A stretch of DNA of 64,000 nt. It comes from M3007 sp964550795. GTDB lineage: Bacteria > Bacteroidota > Bacteroidia > Chitinophagales > Saprospiraceae. The DNA lies in the NCBI GenBank assembly GCA_964550795.1, contig CAZKBH010000002.1, positions 123,026 to 187,025 of the forward strand, in the 5' to 3' direction. Position numbers and translations under genes: made by a program. The notes beneath the pieces were generated by a model. That model did not search any database. It was not told the DNA's origin and worked only from the letters and a program-made list of their open reading frames with translations. The stretch's first letter is position 1; the number at the start of each line of letters is the position of its first letter. Shown here in pieces: positions 44,901 through 52,478 of the stretch.

Positions 44901-47590
44901 GCGACCGTGATTTTGTGGTTCGGAACGGGTTTGCCTTTGTTGTCGAGCACGGCAAAATTCACTTTGCTGCTGCCGTTACGGCTCAGGGTTTTGCTGCCCC
45001 ATTTGTCGGTTGGGATAAATACGCCCACAAAACGTTCGTAGGGCAATACATCCAGCGCGAAATTATCGGTGCTGAAATCGCCGCCCGCCTCGAAGGCCCG
45101 GACTTTGAAATTGGCGATCAGTTTGCCGGGAGCGGCATTGACCTGACCGATTTTGAGCGGCACGGTCGCCTGTCCGTTTTGGTCGAGGTTTGCGTCGAAC
45201 AAAATTTCCGGTTCAGAATAAAAATAGCGCGAGGGATCGTCGAATGTGTAGCCTTTGTAGCCCGTAAATTCGGTTTTCACCGCGCGCACCTGCATTTCCA
45301 CCTTGGTATTCAGATTTTGGGCGGTGGCGCCATGCAACCAATTGACTTTCAAGGTTCCATTGATGCCTTTGCCAGCATTTCCAATGGCAAAATCCTTCGC
45401 CGTCAGGAATGCACGCGGTCCAAAGTCCAAATCAATTTTTAGACGATTGGGCTTCACCGTTTCAATTTTCAGGGGGCGTGTAAAAGTTGCGCCGCCCACC
45501 ATGACTTTGGCGTTCCAGTTGCCCGTTTTGGATTCCGGGCGCGTGGCAAAATAGAAGGGATAAACGCCGTTCACGCCCGTGGTCGAAACCGTGCGGTATT
45601 GCAAGGAACCACCGGGATCTCGGAGTTCAAAAACCACCGGGTGTCCCGCCGGGAGATGGCCGGTTTTGTCTTCCAGCACGAAGTTCAAAAAGAGTGAATC
45701 GCCTGGCCGCCACACCCCACGTTCTCCGTAGAGGTAACCTTTCAAACCTTTCTGCGATTCCACGCCAGCTACGTCGAAACGGCTGAGCGAGAGCGCATTA
45801 CCATCCGCCATGCGCAGATATCCGCGTCGGCCCTGACCCGTGGCCACGGCCAAAAACGGCACTTCGCGCAGGCCTTCTACCAGGACCGTACCATCGCTCG
45901 TTGTGCGGGTTTTGGTGATGGGTTGAAGCTGGTAGCTGAGTAATTCAATGTCAATGCCGCTCACGGGTTGTGCCGTGTGCAAATCGGTCACAGCGAGGAA
46001 AACTGACCCGTCGCGCCCACGTTTGGCGGTGAGGCCTAGATCGCTGACGAATACATTGCGCTTGGTAAAATGCTCTTCGTTGTAATATTCCTTGGCGCAG
46101 GGGATTTCGCGGCTGTCCCAGTTGTAATCGTCGTCTTCGTTCCACCAGTAGCCCTCGCCATCTTGCCAATAAATGCCGCGATAACCGCCCATGATGCTGC
46201 GCATCCCGCCATCTTCGTCTGTTTGACTGGAGGCAACCGTGGCTTGTTGACTGGGACAATTGGTGTACTCCATTTTGAACGCCATTCGGACCTGATAAAT
46301 CGCGCCCGGATCTTTTTCGATCATGTCTTTGAGGTCGAGTGCGTAGCGTTGCCACACCTTCGAGGAGGCATCGGGGTTAATGGCGGCGAGGTCAAATTTT
46401 TTCTGCAAAACGATTTTTCCCACGCGTTGCAATTCATTGTCGCCCTCCATTTCATTTACCTGCAAAAACTGTAAAATGTTGGAATTGAATACTTTAAACA
46501 CCTCCACATCCACGGCAGTCAGTCCAACGGCTTCAAACGGGAAAATAACGCCGCCGCCGGATTGTTGAGGAATAATGGCACCGCGACCCACGAGCCGAAC
46601 GCCGGGTTTGAGGTCTTCAAAGTTCAGGGTCCAGGTACCTTTTGCGCTCAGGCTTTGACCTGCTGCGCTGCGGACACTGCCTTCCACCGTAATTTTTTTA
46701 GCGCCCGTGATGCGTTCGCCGGGATAAANNNNNNNNNNGCCAGAATAGTTATCCACGCGCACCAAACCGGCCAAATCCTGCGCGGCAGAAACCGGATCAG
46801 AAAAATTGAGCAAAATATACTGTTCTTCCACCTGAACGGCCTTGGCAGACAGCACCACAAACTCGCCGCTTGGAGGTACGGGATGTTCTTCAGAGACATT
46901 TTTTGCTACGCCGATGGGTTTGCCAGACCAGGCCATGCGCACGCTACTCGCGACCGTCGAGCGCTCCACACCGGCCACCACCCATTGGTGCGAACGCCCG
47001 TCGTCGCTGTGTTTCCAACTGACGAGCAGGGCTTTGTTGCCCTGTTTTGCGGCGAACATTTGTTCAATTTTGGCCGATTCGCAAGGCTCATTCACCCGAA
47101 CCAGTCCAGTTACCCGCGACAAACCGGGGCTGTTTGGATCGGCGGAAATGCCTTCGGTGGCCACTTCGTAGGCGATTTGGCGCACATTGAAGTTGAAATC
47201 GAAGGTTTTGGCCAAATCCGGGGCGTCGGTATAGATGCGTTGCACGGAGACCTGACCCGTGTAGCGTTTGCCCGGTGTCAGTGGCTGAGAGGGGGTCAAT
47301 TTGATGGTACGATCGTCTTCCCACACTACATTGCCTTCAATTTTTGGATCGGTGGAAAACAGGCTGGCGGGTACGGCCTTGCCCACCTGGTCTTGCGACA
47401 CGGCGGGATTCACGAAACGAACCCGCACGACCTCATCGCGGCTGATGGAGCCGGAGGTAAAGGCGTAAATGTATTTGGAAACGGCCTCGTAATAGGCCTC
47501 GTTTTTGACGACTTTTTGGCTCTTAACGAGTAAAAAAAGTCCAACAGCAGCGGCTGTGGCAAGCAGGGCATAGGCTAATTGCTTTCGCAT
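41966..47590 (-). CDS. Alpha-2-macroglobulin family protein (with two scaffold gaps)
   Basis: About 1,870 codons, one frame through N gaps at 44383-44392 and 46729-46738. An N-terminal membrane anchor (YALLATAAAVGLFLLV) holds a periplasmic body of MG domains. Typical segments include RGVWRPGDSLFLNFVLE and YGERGVWRPGDS. The thioester motif is intact (HGCIEQTTSAAFPQLY, near residue 1410), followed by the helical thioester domain. Bacterial A2M proteins trap proteases and usually pair with PBP1C. No pbpC gene is in this window, so it may belong to the YfhM-like type without that partner nearby. Both gap joins keep the frame. Confidence 0.93.
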   Translation of the reverse strand: MRKQLAYALLATAAAVGLFLLVKSQKVVKNEAYYEAVSKYIYAFTSGSISRDEVVRVRFVNPAVSQDQVGKAVPASLFSTDPKIEGNVVWEDDRTIKLTPSQPLTPGKRYTGQVSVQRIYTDAPDLAKTFDFNFNVRQIAYEVATEGISADPNSPGLSRVTGLVRVNEPCESAKIEQMFAAKQGNKALLVSWKHSDDGRSHQWVVAGVERSTVASSVRMAWSGKPIGVAKNVSEEHPVPPSGEFVVLSAKAVQVEEQYILLNFSDPVSAAQDLAGLVRVDNYSGXXXXYPGERITGAKKITVEGSVRSAAGQSLSAKGTWTLNFEDLKPGVRLVGRGAIIPQQSGGGVIFPFEAVGLTAVDVEVFKVFNSNILQFLQVNEMEGDNELQRVGKIVLQKKFDLAAINPDASSKVWQRYALDLKDMIEKDPGAIYQVRMAFKMEYTNCPSQQATVASSQTDEDGGMRSIMGGYRGIYWQDGEGYWWNEDDDYNWDSREIPCAKEYYNEEHFTKRNVFVSDLGLTAKRGRDGSVFLAVTDLHTAQPVSGIDIELLSYQLQPITKTRTTSDGTVLVEGLREVPFLAVATGQGRRGYLRMADGNALSLSRFDVAGVESQKGLKGYLYGERGVWRPGDSLFLNFVLEDKTGHLPAGHPVVFELRDPGGSLQYRTVSTTGVNGVYPFYFATRPESKTGNWNAKVMVGGATFTRPLKIETVKPNRLKIDLDFGPRAFLTAKDFAIGNAGKGINGTLKVNWLHGATAQNLNTKVEMQVRAVKTEFTGYKGYTFDDPSRYFYSEPEILFDANLDQNGQATVPLKIGQVNAAPGKLIANFKVRAFEAGGDFSTDNFALDVLPYERFVGVFIPTDKWGSKTLSRNGSSKVNFAVLDNKGKPVPNHKITVALYRVDWRWWWDDDAQSGIGQFNSSELNDAVDHAELTTDARGQAAWTVKPNQWGRYLVRIADTEEGHTAGDFFWSGYPQQLDDIQSRNAAAMLPFTVEKEKYNVGEEVVLKVPASESGRILLTLENGTRVAKHLWFDAVAGDNFLKFKAEKGMAPTVYAHVSLMQPHAQTXXXXLPIRMYGVTPVNIENSETRLEAQIDMPDQLKPDEFFNISLREKGGKACVYTLDIVDEGLLDLTRFKTPNPWEAFYAREAHGVKTWDIYDYVLGAYGAELSRILAIGGDGINQKAKNATQVNRFKPCVIHLGPFKLEKGQVAKHRLKIENYVGSVRVMAVLSAPAADGEGAYGNAEKTCPVRKPLMIMPTLPRVLGPGETLRLPVEVFAMDKSVSNTTVNVRETSGLVNVSSNSNSLTFSEPGQKMTYFDLKVGDKTGVAKFSIRATGGGETAVSDIEIEVRNPNPVITKVLDGSIEPGQTWSQNANATDFGELETAVLEISSIPPINLSKQLDYLIQYPHGCIEQTTSAAFPQLYVDLIAPLNEKQQRDVQKNITAAIAKLQNYQTSSGGFSYWRGGTEVADWATSYAGHFLIEAKARGYAIPEQVLDKWIAYQTKTARSWEPVDPFDPSGSRVHSDEMSQAYRLYALAMAGKPDLSGMNRLREQKKKYESSASLLAAAYAVSGKNEAARDLLNNLTVTKFTYNWWGATYGSDLRDLALKLETLTAVGDNKRGLEVALQVATQVGNAARWFSTQELGTSLRALSKFAQKATLGEKSDFTIKAGGREVPVNSTTAYYLYPLGNEISGGVSVKNTSKQKLFTRIVMRGRPVTTSLTAESSNISMAVRYTDLKGSAIDPAKLKQGTDFLAEVTVTRTGTMLFDFKELALSQIFPSGWEILNTRMNLVGGSTSDPMDYQDVRDDRVFTYFDLPYNWSGDKNAKQSRSYRIQLNAAYAGRYYLPAVACEAMYDNRIRAVVPGKWVEVVN
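44383..44392. other. Scaffold gap (10 N) in A2M gene
   Basis: Ten N; frame retained on both sides. Confidence 0.95.
46729..46738. other. Scaffold gap (10 N) in A2M gene, second
   Basis: Ten N; frame retained on both sides. Confidence 0.95.
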
Positions 47591-47717
47591 AGTTTGGGTG
47601 GAATGGATAGTGATGGATAAATGATGAACGGGTTGAAACGAGGTTCATCGTTCAAGGTCGGTTTGGCGGGATAAAAGTAGCACTCTTTGATGATGAGAAA
47701 GAAGCAGATGCGGGGGA

Positions 47718-47750
47718 AGAAGTGACACTTTTTTAAAAAGTGTCACTTCT
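47718..47750. repeat. Palindrome family A, copy 2 (upstream of RAYT)
   Basis: Perfect 33-nt palindrome identical to 41867-41899, 112 bp before the RAYT start. Confidence 0.92.
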
Positions 47751-47782
47751 AGTCGCGATCAATGCTTTATTTGCGGTACAAA

Positions 47783-47881
47783 ATGTTAGAGACTGAACCA
47801 TTTTTATGGGACTATTTTACCAAATGTTCCCCTAACTCACTTATCGTACTTTACTTAAATCATGAAAAAGCGCGACACTGA
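47783..47881 (+). pseudogene. Possible relic of a RAYT N-terminus
   Basis: A 32-codon frame immediately before the transposase starts METEPFLWDYFTK-like (M-L-ETEPFLWDYF) and parallels the transposase's own DTEPLLPDYF. DNA of 47789-47829 also aligns with 47874-47915. This looks like the truncated front of an earlier copy. Short match, so only moderately supported. Confidence 0.45.
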
Positions 47882-48515
47882 ACCACTTTTACCGGACTAC
47901 TTTTACCATGTATTTGCACGAACCAACAATGGGGAGCGTCTTTTTGTATCGGATGAAAACTATCGTTTCTTCCTGCGCCGATACGCCGATTTTTTGCGGC
48001 CAATTGCTAAAACCTACGCTTTTGCCTTGTTGGAAAACCATGTACATTTTCTCATAAAGATGCGTGATGAGCAGACATTGGCCTCTTTTTGCCAAACGAT
48101 CAATCAAGGTCGAAAGAGAACTGATGCTTTTTTAGAAAGCAATGATCCTTATACTCCTATCCAACCGGAGACTGTAGCTAGTTATCAATTTCAACGTTTT
48201 TTCACGTCTTATGCAAAAGCTTTCAATAAACAACAGACCCGATATGGAAATCTGATCCAGCGACCGTTTAAACGAAAATTGGTCAAGGATGAATCACATC
48301 TGTTTAAGTTGGTATATTACATTCATAATAATCCGAAAAAACATGGCTACACCATCGACTTCCGTTCGTACAAATGGAGTTCATATCAATCATTTCTTAG
48401 TAATGCGCCTACAAAAATAGAACGGGAAGAACTCTTTGACTGGTTTGAGGGGCGAGAATACTTCTTTGCATTTCATGAGCAGTCTTTGGACGACCAGTCT
48501 TGGGAGTTTGAGTAG
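47862..48515 (+). CDS. REP-associated tyrosine transposase (RAYT, Y1_Tnp-like)
   Basis: A 217-residue HUH-type single-strand transposase. It shows the HUH motif NHVHFLIK (His60, His62), the catalytic Tyr likely Tyr117 in FFTSYAKAFNK, and the RAYT-type C-terminal block YGNLIQRPFKRKLV and YYIHNNPKKHG. RAYTs are domesticated IS200/IS605 relatives that bind and disperse short palindromes. Here three family A palindromes flank the gene (47718, 48574, 48711), and a fourth lies 6 kb away. No full insertion-sequence ends were found. It stands between A2M and the flippase with no operon partner. Confidence 0.88.
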   Translation: MKKRDTEPLLPDYFYHVFARTNNGERLFVSDENYRFFLRRYADFLRPIAKTYAFALLENHVHFLIKMRDEQTLASFCQTINQGRKRTDAFLESNDPYTPIQPETVASYQFQRFFTSYAKAFNKQQTRYGNLIQRPFKRKLVKDESHLFKLVYYIHNNPKKHGYTIDFRSYKWSSYQSFLSNAPTKIEREELFDWFEGREYFFAFHEQSLDDQSWEFE

Positions 48516-48573
48516 CGGTGTATAATGAGTCACCCCGAATTTTATAACAATGCAAAAACGAGATTCCATGGTT

Positions 48574-48606
48574 AGAAGTGACACTTTTTCAAAAAGTGTC
48601 ACTTCT
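48574..48606. repeat. Palindrome family A, copy 3
   Basis: Perfect 16-bp arms around a central C, 58 bp after the RAYT stop. Confidence 0.92.
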
Positions 48607-48710
48607 CTAAAATCGATGTAATGGCTACAGGACGCGATTCTTTTAGCGGGCTGTTGAAGGGTTGATGAGCTTGGAAAACGATACATTTCTGCGTATTTTG
48701 AATCGTGTGA

Positions 48711-48743
48711 AGAAGTGACACTTTTTTAAAAAGTGTCACTTCT
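48711..48743. repeat. Palindrome family A, copy 4
   Basis: Perfect 33-nt palindrome with central T. Confidence 0.92.
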
Positions 48744-48836
48744 GGCGCGGCATCTTGCCCGGGCTTGAGCGTCTGAAGTATTGAATAGGCTTGGATGACG
48801 CTTTTCCTCGCATTTTCATCTTAGAAACAAGTCTCC

Positions 48837-50099
48837 TCACAACCACAACGACAACCCATATCCCCCACCCAACGCAATCACATAACCCAGATACCATTTC
48901 CAGTCGAGCCAATCGCTGGTGCTGACCCTGTGTTTTCGTTCCAAAATCCAGATCAGCCCGATGTTTTCCACCCAATGCGAGAGCACGACGGAAAATGCCA
49001 GTCCCGGAAGGCCCCACCAATGAACGAACAGAAGTCCAAGGGCCACTTTGATGCACAATTCAACCACGCTTACCCAAAAAATACTCCGCGAATCTCCTTT
49101 GGCCAAAACAATGGAAGCCGGTAACAAGATCCTGCTCGCCAAGGTCAGTAAGTAAATATTGAACAACGCAGCGCTGGCAATAAAATCCGGGTTAAAAACC
49201 AGCGGGAAAAATAGCTTGCTGGTACACAACAACAGGATGGTCAGCGGAAAAAGCCAGTGCATCAATCGCCGGGACTTGGCTTTTAATTCAGCCAGTCCTG
49301 CGTGGGGAGATTGGCTCAGGAGCGGGATCAGGGCCATGCCGAGTGCGCCCACCAGCGCCGTGGCGAGGGGGAATTCGCGGGCACCGTAACGATAAATGGC
49401 GAAAATGGCGGGATCGCCGAAATGCCAGCCCACCAGCCAGTTGTCGAAGATGAACATGAGATTGCTGACCACCTTGCTGAGCATCAGCGGGGCACAAAAA
49501 ATCAGGTAAGCAAGGAGCATGTTTCGATCCAGGCGAATTTTGCCAAAACGAAACGCCAGCCCGGCGGCCCAGGCGAATTTCAGGGCACCTAAAACGACCA
49601 ATGCCTTTAGTCCACCTTCCAAACCAAATCCCAACACAATCGGGACAAAAAGCGCGGCAAGATGCAGCCCAAAAGTGACCATGCCCCAGACCACGATACT
49701 GCGTGGACGGTGTTGCAGCAGGTAAAAATACTCCACCGGGAAGCTCGGTAAATTCAGCAGCAGGTAAAGCCCAAAAAGTTTGAAATGGGGCACCTCTTTC
49801 ATGCCTGTCAACGCGGGGGCAATCCAGGATTCGCCCAAAACGATGAGCAGAAAAACGCCGAAAGAAATACCGCAAAACAGCAAAAAATGGTTAAAAATGA
49901 ACGTTTTTTTGGCTGAATCGTCCATTTTGGCATACACGGGGGCAATGCCTTGTAAAAGTCCGTTCACCCAAAAAAACGTCAGGGTGGTCCCGAGGTACAA
50001 CAGCATTTCCCAAGCCCCGATCTCTGCAGTGGGCAGCCCACTTTTAGCGAGCAAAATGCCCGTCAGTACCGCCGATCCAAGTCGCATGACCTGGAACAT
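48837..50099 (-). CDS. Polysaccharide flippase-like membrane protein
   Basis: About 420 residues with roughly 12 predicted membrane segments and the pattern of Wzx/MATE-type lipid-linked oligosaccharide flippases (MFQVMRLGSAVLTGILLA at the start, then VNGLLQGIAPVYAKMD). ATG at 50099 is a conservative start. TTG at 50141 (LFQIPTLSTTLALQ) might be the true one. A longer frame to 50303 reads through a palindrome and is wrong. Its 3' end faces the RAYT region. Confidence 0.8.
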   Translation of the reverse strand: MFQVMRLGSAVLTGILLAKSGLPTAEIGAWEMLLYLGTTLTFFWVNGLLQGIAPVYAKMDDSAKKTFIFNHFLLFCGISFGVFLLIVLGESWIAPALTGMKEVPHFKLFGLYLLLNLPSFPVEYFYLLQHRPRSIVVWGMVTFGLHLAALFVPIVLGFGLEGGLKALVVLGALKFAWAAGLAFRFGKIRLDRNMLLAYLIFCAPLMLSKVVSNLMFIFDNWLVGWHFGDPAIFAIYRYGAREFPLATALVGALGMALIPLLSQSPHAGLAELKAKSRRLMHWLFPLTILLLCTSKLFFPLVFNPDFIASAALFNIYLLTLASRILLPASIVLAKGDSRSIFWVSVVELCIKVALGLLFVHWWGLPGLAFSVVLSHWVENIGLIWILERKHRVSTSDWLDWKWYLGYVIALGGGYGLSLWL

Positions 50100-50217
50100 T
50101 TGCAGCGCAAGGGTGGTGGAAAGTGTGGGGATCTGGAACAAGGTTTGGGTGTATGGACAGTGGGAAAGTGGCAAATGTATGTACGAGCTAACTACGGGAC
50201 ATTTTTGTTTTGCTACC

Positions 50218-50251
50218 AGACCTATAAGGTTTTTAAAAACCTTATAGGTCT
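50218..50251. repeat. Palindrome family C, copy 3
   Basis: Perfect palindrome with 17-bp arms (agacctataaggttttt) and no loop, 54 bp after the oxidoreductase stop, before the flippase start. Confidence 0.88.
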
Positions 50252-50305
50252 CGATTTCGAAAAAATGTCCAGCAGTACGATGCCCGAAACCGTTTTGTAA
50301 CAATC

Positions 50306-51328
50306 CTACGCATCACGCAGCAACCCGGCCAATTGTTCCGCAAAAAACGGGGCTAACAAGGCTCCTTTGGTGCCTAAACCGTTGAAAATGAACACCTTGC
50401 TGTTTATGCTGCTCTGCGCTACCACGGGCCGCCGATCTACCATCGTCGGGCGAATGCCAGCCACATGGCTGACGATTTCAAAAGGCGCGTCAAACATCTC
50501 GTGCAGGTAGGATAAAATATAATCTCGGCCTTCTGTTCCGGGCAAAGTGTCTTCAAAGTGCCAGCGGTAAGTGCTGCCTACCCAAAACGTATTATCGCCC
50601 AAGGGAACGAGCAACATGGTTTTTTTGAGCATGTCGAAGGTGTTGGACAATGGGTTTTCGGCGGGAGGTTTACCCGATACAGCGTGTGCAGGAAATCGAA
50701 TAATCAGCGCCTCTCCTTTGGAAACACGAAAGGCGGTTTCGGGGAAATAAGGGTTGCCCGTGGCGCGCCAGCCTTCACAAAAAACGACTTGCTGGTACGT
50801 TTGAAGTAATGCGTCAACGGATTGATAATCAACATTTTTTTCCATAAAAAACTGCTGATTCTGAGCGAATTTTCGGTAACCGGCTACCAGCGCTGGCAAA
50901 TTGGCCCGCGCCGATTTTCGAATAACGCCGAAACGAAATCCGGGCTTCAGATAGGGTCCCCAGGCGCCTGGGTCGCTGGTTTCGCCCAAATGTTCCGCAT
51001 ATTCTTCCTGGGCACATCGAATGGACCAATCATTGGCTTCTTCAGCGGTGCCGAGCAGCCGTAGGGTAGGGCGGTCTTCCCAAATTGGAATGCCGAGTTC
51101 CTGTTCCAGTTGTTGATAAACCGATTTGGCCATTGGATAAAACTCGTCGAAACGCCAGGATTTTACAAACCGTTTTCCGGTAACCGGATTGATGATGCCC
51201 GCAGCTGCGATGGACGAACCGCCAGCCAAATTCCCGTCAGCAAGGTGTACCTCAAGCCCTTTTCGGCGAAGTGACCAGGCCAATAAAGTCCCTGCAATGC
51301 CCTGACCGATGATGAGTATTTTTGTCAT
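50306..51328 (-). CDS. FAD-dependent amino-acid oxidoreductase (DAO family)
   Basis: A 340-residue DAO-type flavoprotein. The dinucleotide-binding motif IIGQGIAGTLLAW is at the N-terminus. GSSIAAAGIINPVTGKRF and the C-terminal HVAGIRPTMVDRRPVV with FNGLGTKGALLAP are typical of glycine oxidase/ThiO- or MnmC-C-like members. It probably oxidises a small amine or amino acid; the substrate is unclear. It is likely monocistronic, with a family C palindrome after it. Confidence 0.87.
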   Translation of the reverse strand: MTKILIIGQGIAGTLLAWSLRRKGLEVHLADGNLAGGSSIAAAGIINPVTGKRFVKSWRFDEFYPMAKSVYQQLEQELGIPIWEDRPTLRLLGTAEEANDWSIRCAQEEYAEHLGETSDPGAWGPYLKPGFRFGVIRKSARANLPALVAGYRKFAQNQQFFMEKNVDYQSVDALLQTYQQVVFCEGWRATGNPYFPETAFRVSKGEALIIRFPAHAVSGKPPAENPLSNTFDMLKKTMLLVPLGDNTFWVGSTYRWHFEDTLPGTEGRDYILSYLHEMFDAPFEIVSHVAGIRPTMVDRRPVVAQSSINSKVFIFNGLGTKGALLAPFFAEQLAGLLRDA

Positions 51329-51359
51329 TGCAGGCGTTTTTGAATGCTTTTATGATATC

Positions 51360-51436
51360 CCAAATCAAATCCAAATCCGCGTCATCCGCTTTATCCGCGT
51401 TCCAAATCCGCGTTCCAAATCCGCGTAATCCGCGTC
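51360..51436. repeat. 9-bp-period repeat (atccgcgtc units)
   Basis: Units atccgcgtc, atccgcttt, atccgcgtt and variants, mostly in 9-bp phase with two 3-4-bp shifts. It fills the spacer between the proline-rich gene and the oxidoreductase. Confidence 0.75.
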
Positions 51437-51443
51437 CCCTAAA

Positions 51444-52160
51444 TCACTTATGCCTCCGACGCACCAATTTCACAAAAGCTTTAGCGGTATCAAGGCGTTT
51501 TTTCTCCGTCCAGGTGTATTGCACGGCGCAATTTTGCACAATGTATTCGCGGGCATCCTCGAAGTTGGAAAAACTATTGAGGGCGGCGAGTGCGCGTTCA
51601 AACGCCTGCCCGTCGCCGGCAAACAATTCGCTGGTGTACAGCAGCCGGTCATTCAGCGCGATGGCTTTTTTGAGGTCTGTAATCGCAGCCTCAGCCAGTT
51701 TTTCGGAAAGTTCCTTGGCTTGTTTTTCTTCAAACAACACGTCCAAACCTCCGGCAACGGAAGCGACGGCGCGGGTTGGTGCGGGCCGTGGTGTCTCAAC
51801 AGGCGGCGGCGGCGGCGGTGCAGGCGCGGGTGGCTCCTCGCGGGCGGGTGGCGGCGGCGCAGGTGGTGGAACTTCAGCCACGACGGGCGGGGGCGGAGGC
51901 GGTGGGGCCATTTCCACCATAGGCTCAATTATCATGGGACGCTGGATCGGCCGGACCTTTGCGGGTTCGACCTTTGGCGCTACATAAGTATTTGATTCTG
52001 TGAGCATTGCATCGTACAATTCACGAACGNNNNNNNNNNCACGAACGTAGGATGCCATGATGTCCACATCAATCCGAATGATGTTTTCGGGGTCTTTGCT
52101 CATGCGCGCGAACTCGCGGTTGAGTTTGTCGAGATAAATTTTTGCCTTTTGAAAATCCAT
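51444..52160 (-). CDS. Proline-rich hypothetical protein (with false scaffold gap)
   Basis: About 232 residues after correction. A helical N-terminus (KIYLDKLNREFARMSKD) is followed by a Pro-rich linker with many PPPPP runs (about 75-125) and a helical C-terminus (about 140-232). The N gap at 52030-52039 is flanked on both sides by cacgaacg. Merging the overlapping ends restores SYVRELYDAML in frame. No named family, no signal peptide; the linker suggests a protein-protein scaffold. Confidence 0.65.
   Translation of the reverse strand: MDFQKAKIYLDKLNREFARMSKDPENIIRIDVDIMASYVRXXXXVRELYDAMLTESNTYVAPKVEPAKVRPIQRPMIIEPMVEMAPPPPPPPVVAEVPPPAPPPPAREEPPAPAPPPPPPVETPRPAPTRAVASVAGGLDVLFEEKQAKELSEKLAEAAITDLKKAIALNDRLLYTSELFAGDGQAFERALAALNSFSNFEDAREYIVQNCAVQYTWTEKKRLDTAKAFVKLVRRRHK
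52030..52039. other. False scaffold gap in proline-rich gene
   Basis: Both contig ends carry the same 8 nt (cacgaacg), so ten N plus eight duplicated bases were inserted. Removing 18 bp keeps the frame and gives a clean peptide. Confidence 0.85.
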
Positions 52161-52195
52161 TAGCGGGAGGGTTTGATAACAGTGCCTATTTTCAC

Positions 52196-52285
52196 GAGCG
52201 TGTTCGAAAAGTGTGGTACACCTAAATTACAAGGTTGATAATCAAGGTGATAAGCGAGGTGTGCCACAAATTCTTGAACACGCTC
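52196..52285. repeat. Inverted repeat with 28-29-bp arms
   Basis: Arms gagcgtgttc...acacct (52196-52223) and aggtgtgccac...cgctc (52257-52285) pair imperfectly. Between them caaggttgat recurs as a short direct repeat. Confidence 0.6.
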
Positions 52286-52340
52286 ATTTTCAACGGCGAA
52301 TTTCCGATTTTTTTACTTGGAACAAAGCAAAAGTTCATCA

Positions 52341-52448
52341 TTTGAACACCGATGGTACCGAGTACGCCGATACCACCGAAGTTTTGATACTTTTACACGC
52401 AGGATTATTTCGGCGGTATCGGCGTACTCGGTACCTTCGGTGTTCAAA
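52341..52448. repeat. Long inverted repeat with 40-bp arms
   Basis: Arms 52341-52380 and 52409-52448 (starting tttgaacaccgatggtaccg) differ at only 2 of 40 positions, with a 28-nt loop. It ends 30 bp before the thymidine kinase start. It is far longer than a normal terminator. Confidence 0.85.
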
Positions 52449-52478
52449 GAACCTTAAACATAGTTAAAACCACAACGC

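Larger units (their letters stand above)
48516..48836. other. Intergenic region after RAYT
   Basis: A 321-bp spacer holding two family A palindromes 104 bp apart and no convincing gene. Minus-strand open frames here are palindrome-derived or overlap the flippase end. Confidence 0.7.
52161..52478. other. Structured divergent spacer
   Basis: A 318-bp spacer between a minus and a plus gene, occupied almost fully by two large inverted repeats (52196-52285 and 52341-52448). No gene. Confidence 0.75.

Noticed and set aside
48390..49056. Minus-strand frames between RAYT and flippase
   Set aside because: One translates palindromes and the RAYT antisense; the other overlaps the flippase 3' end in a different frame.
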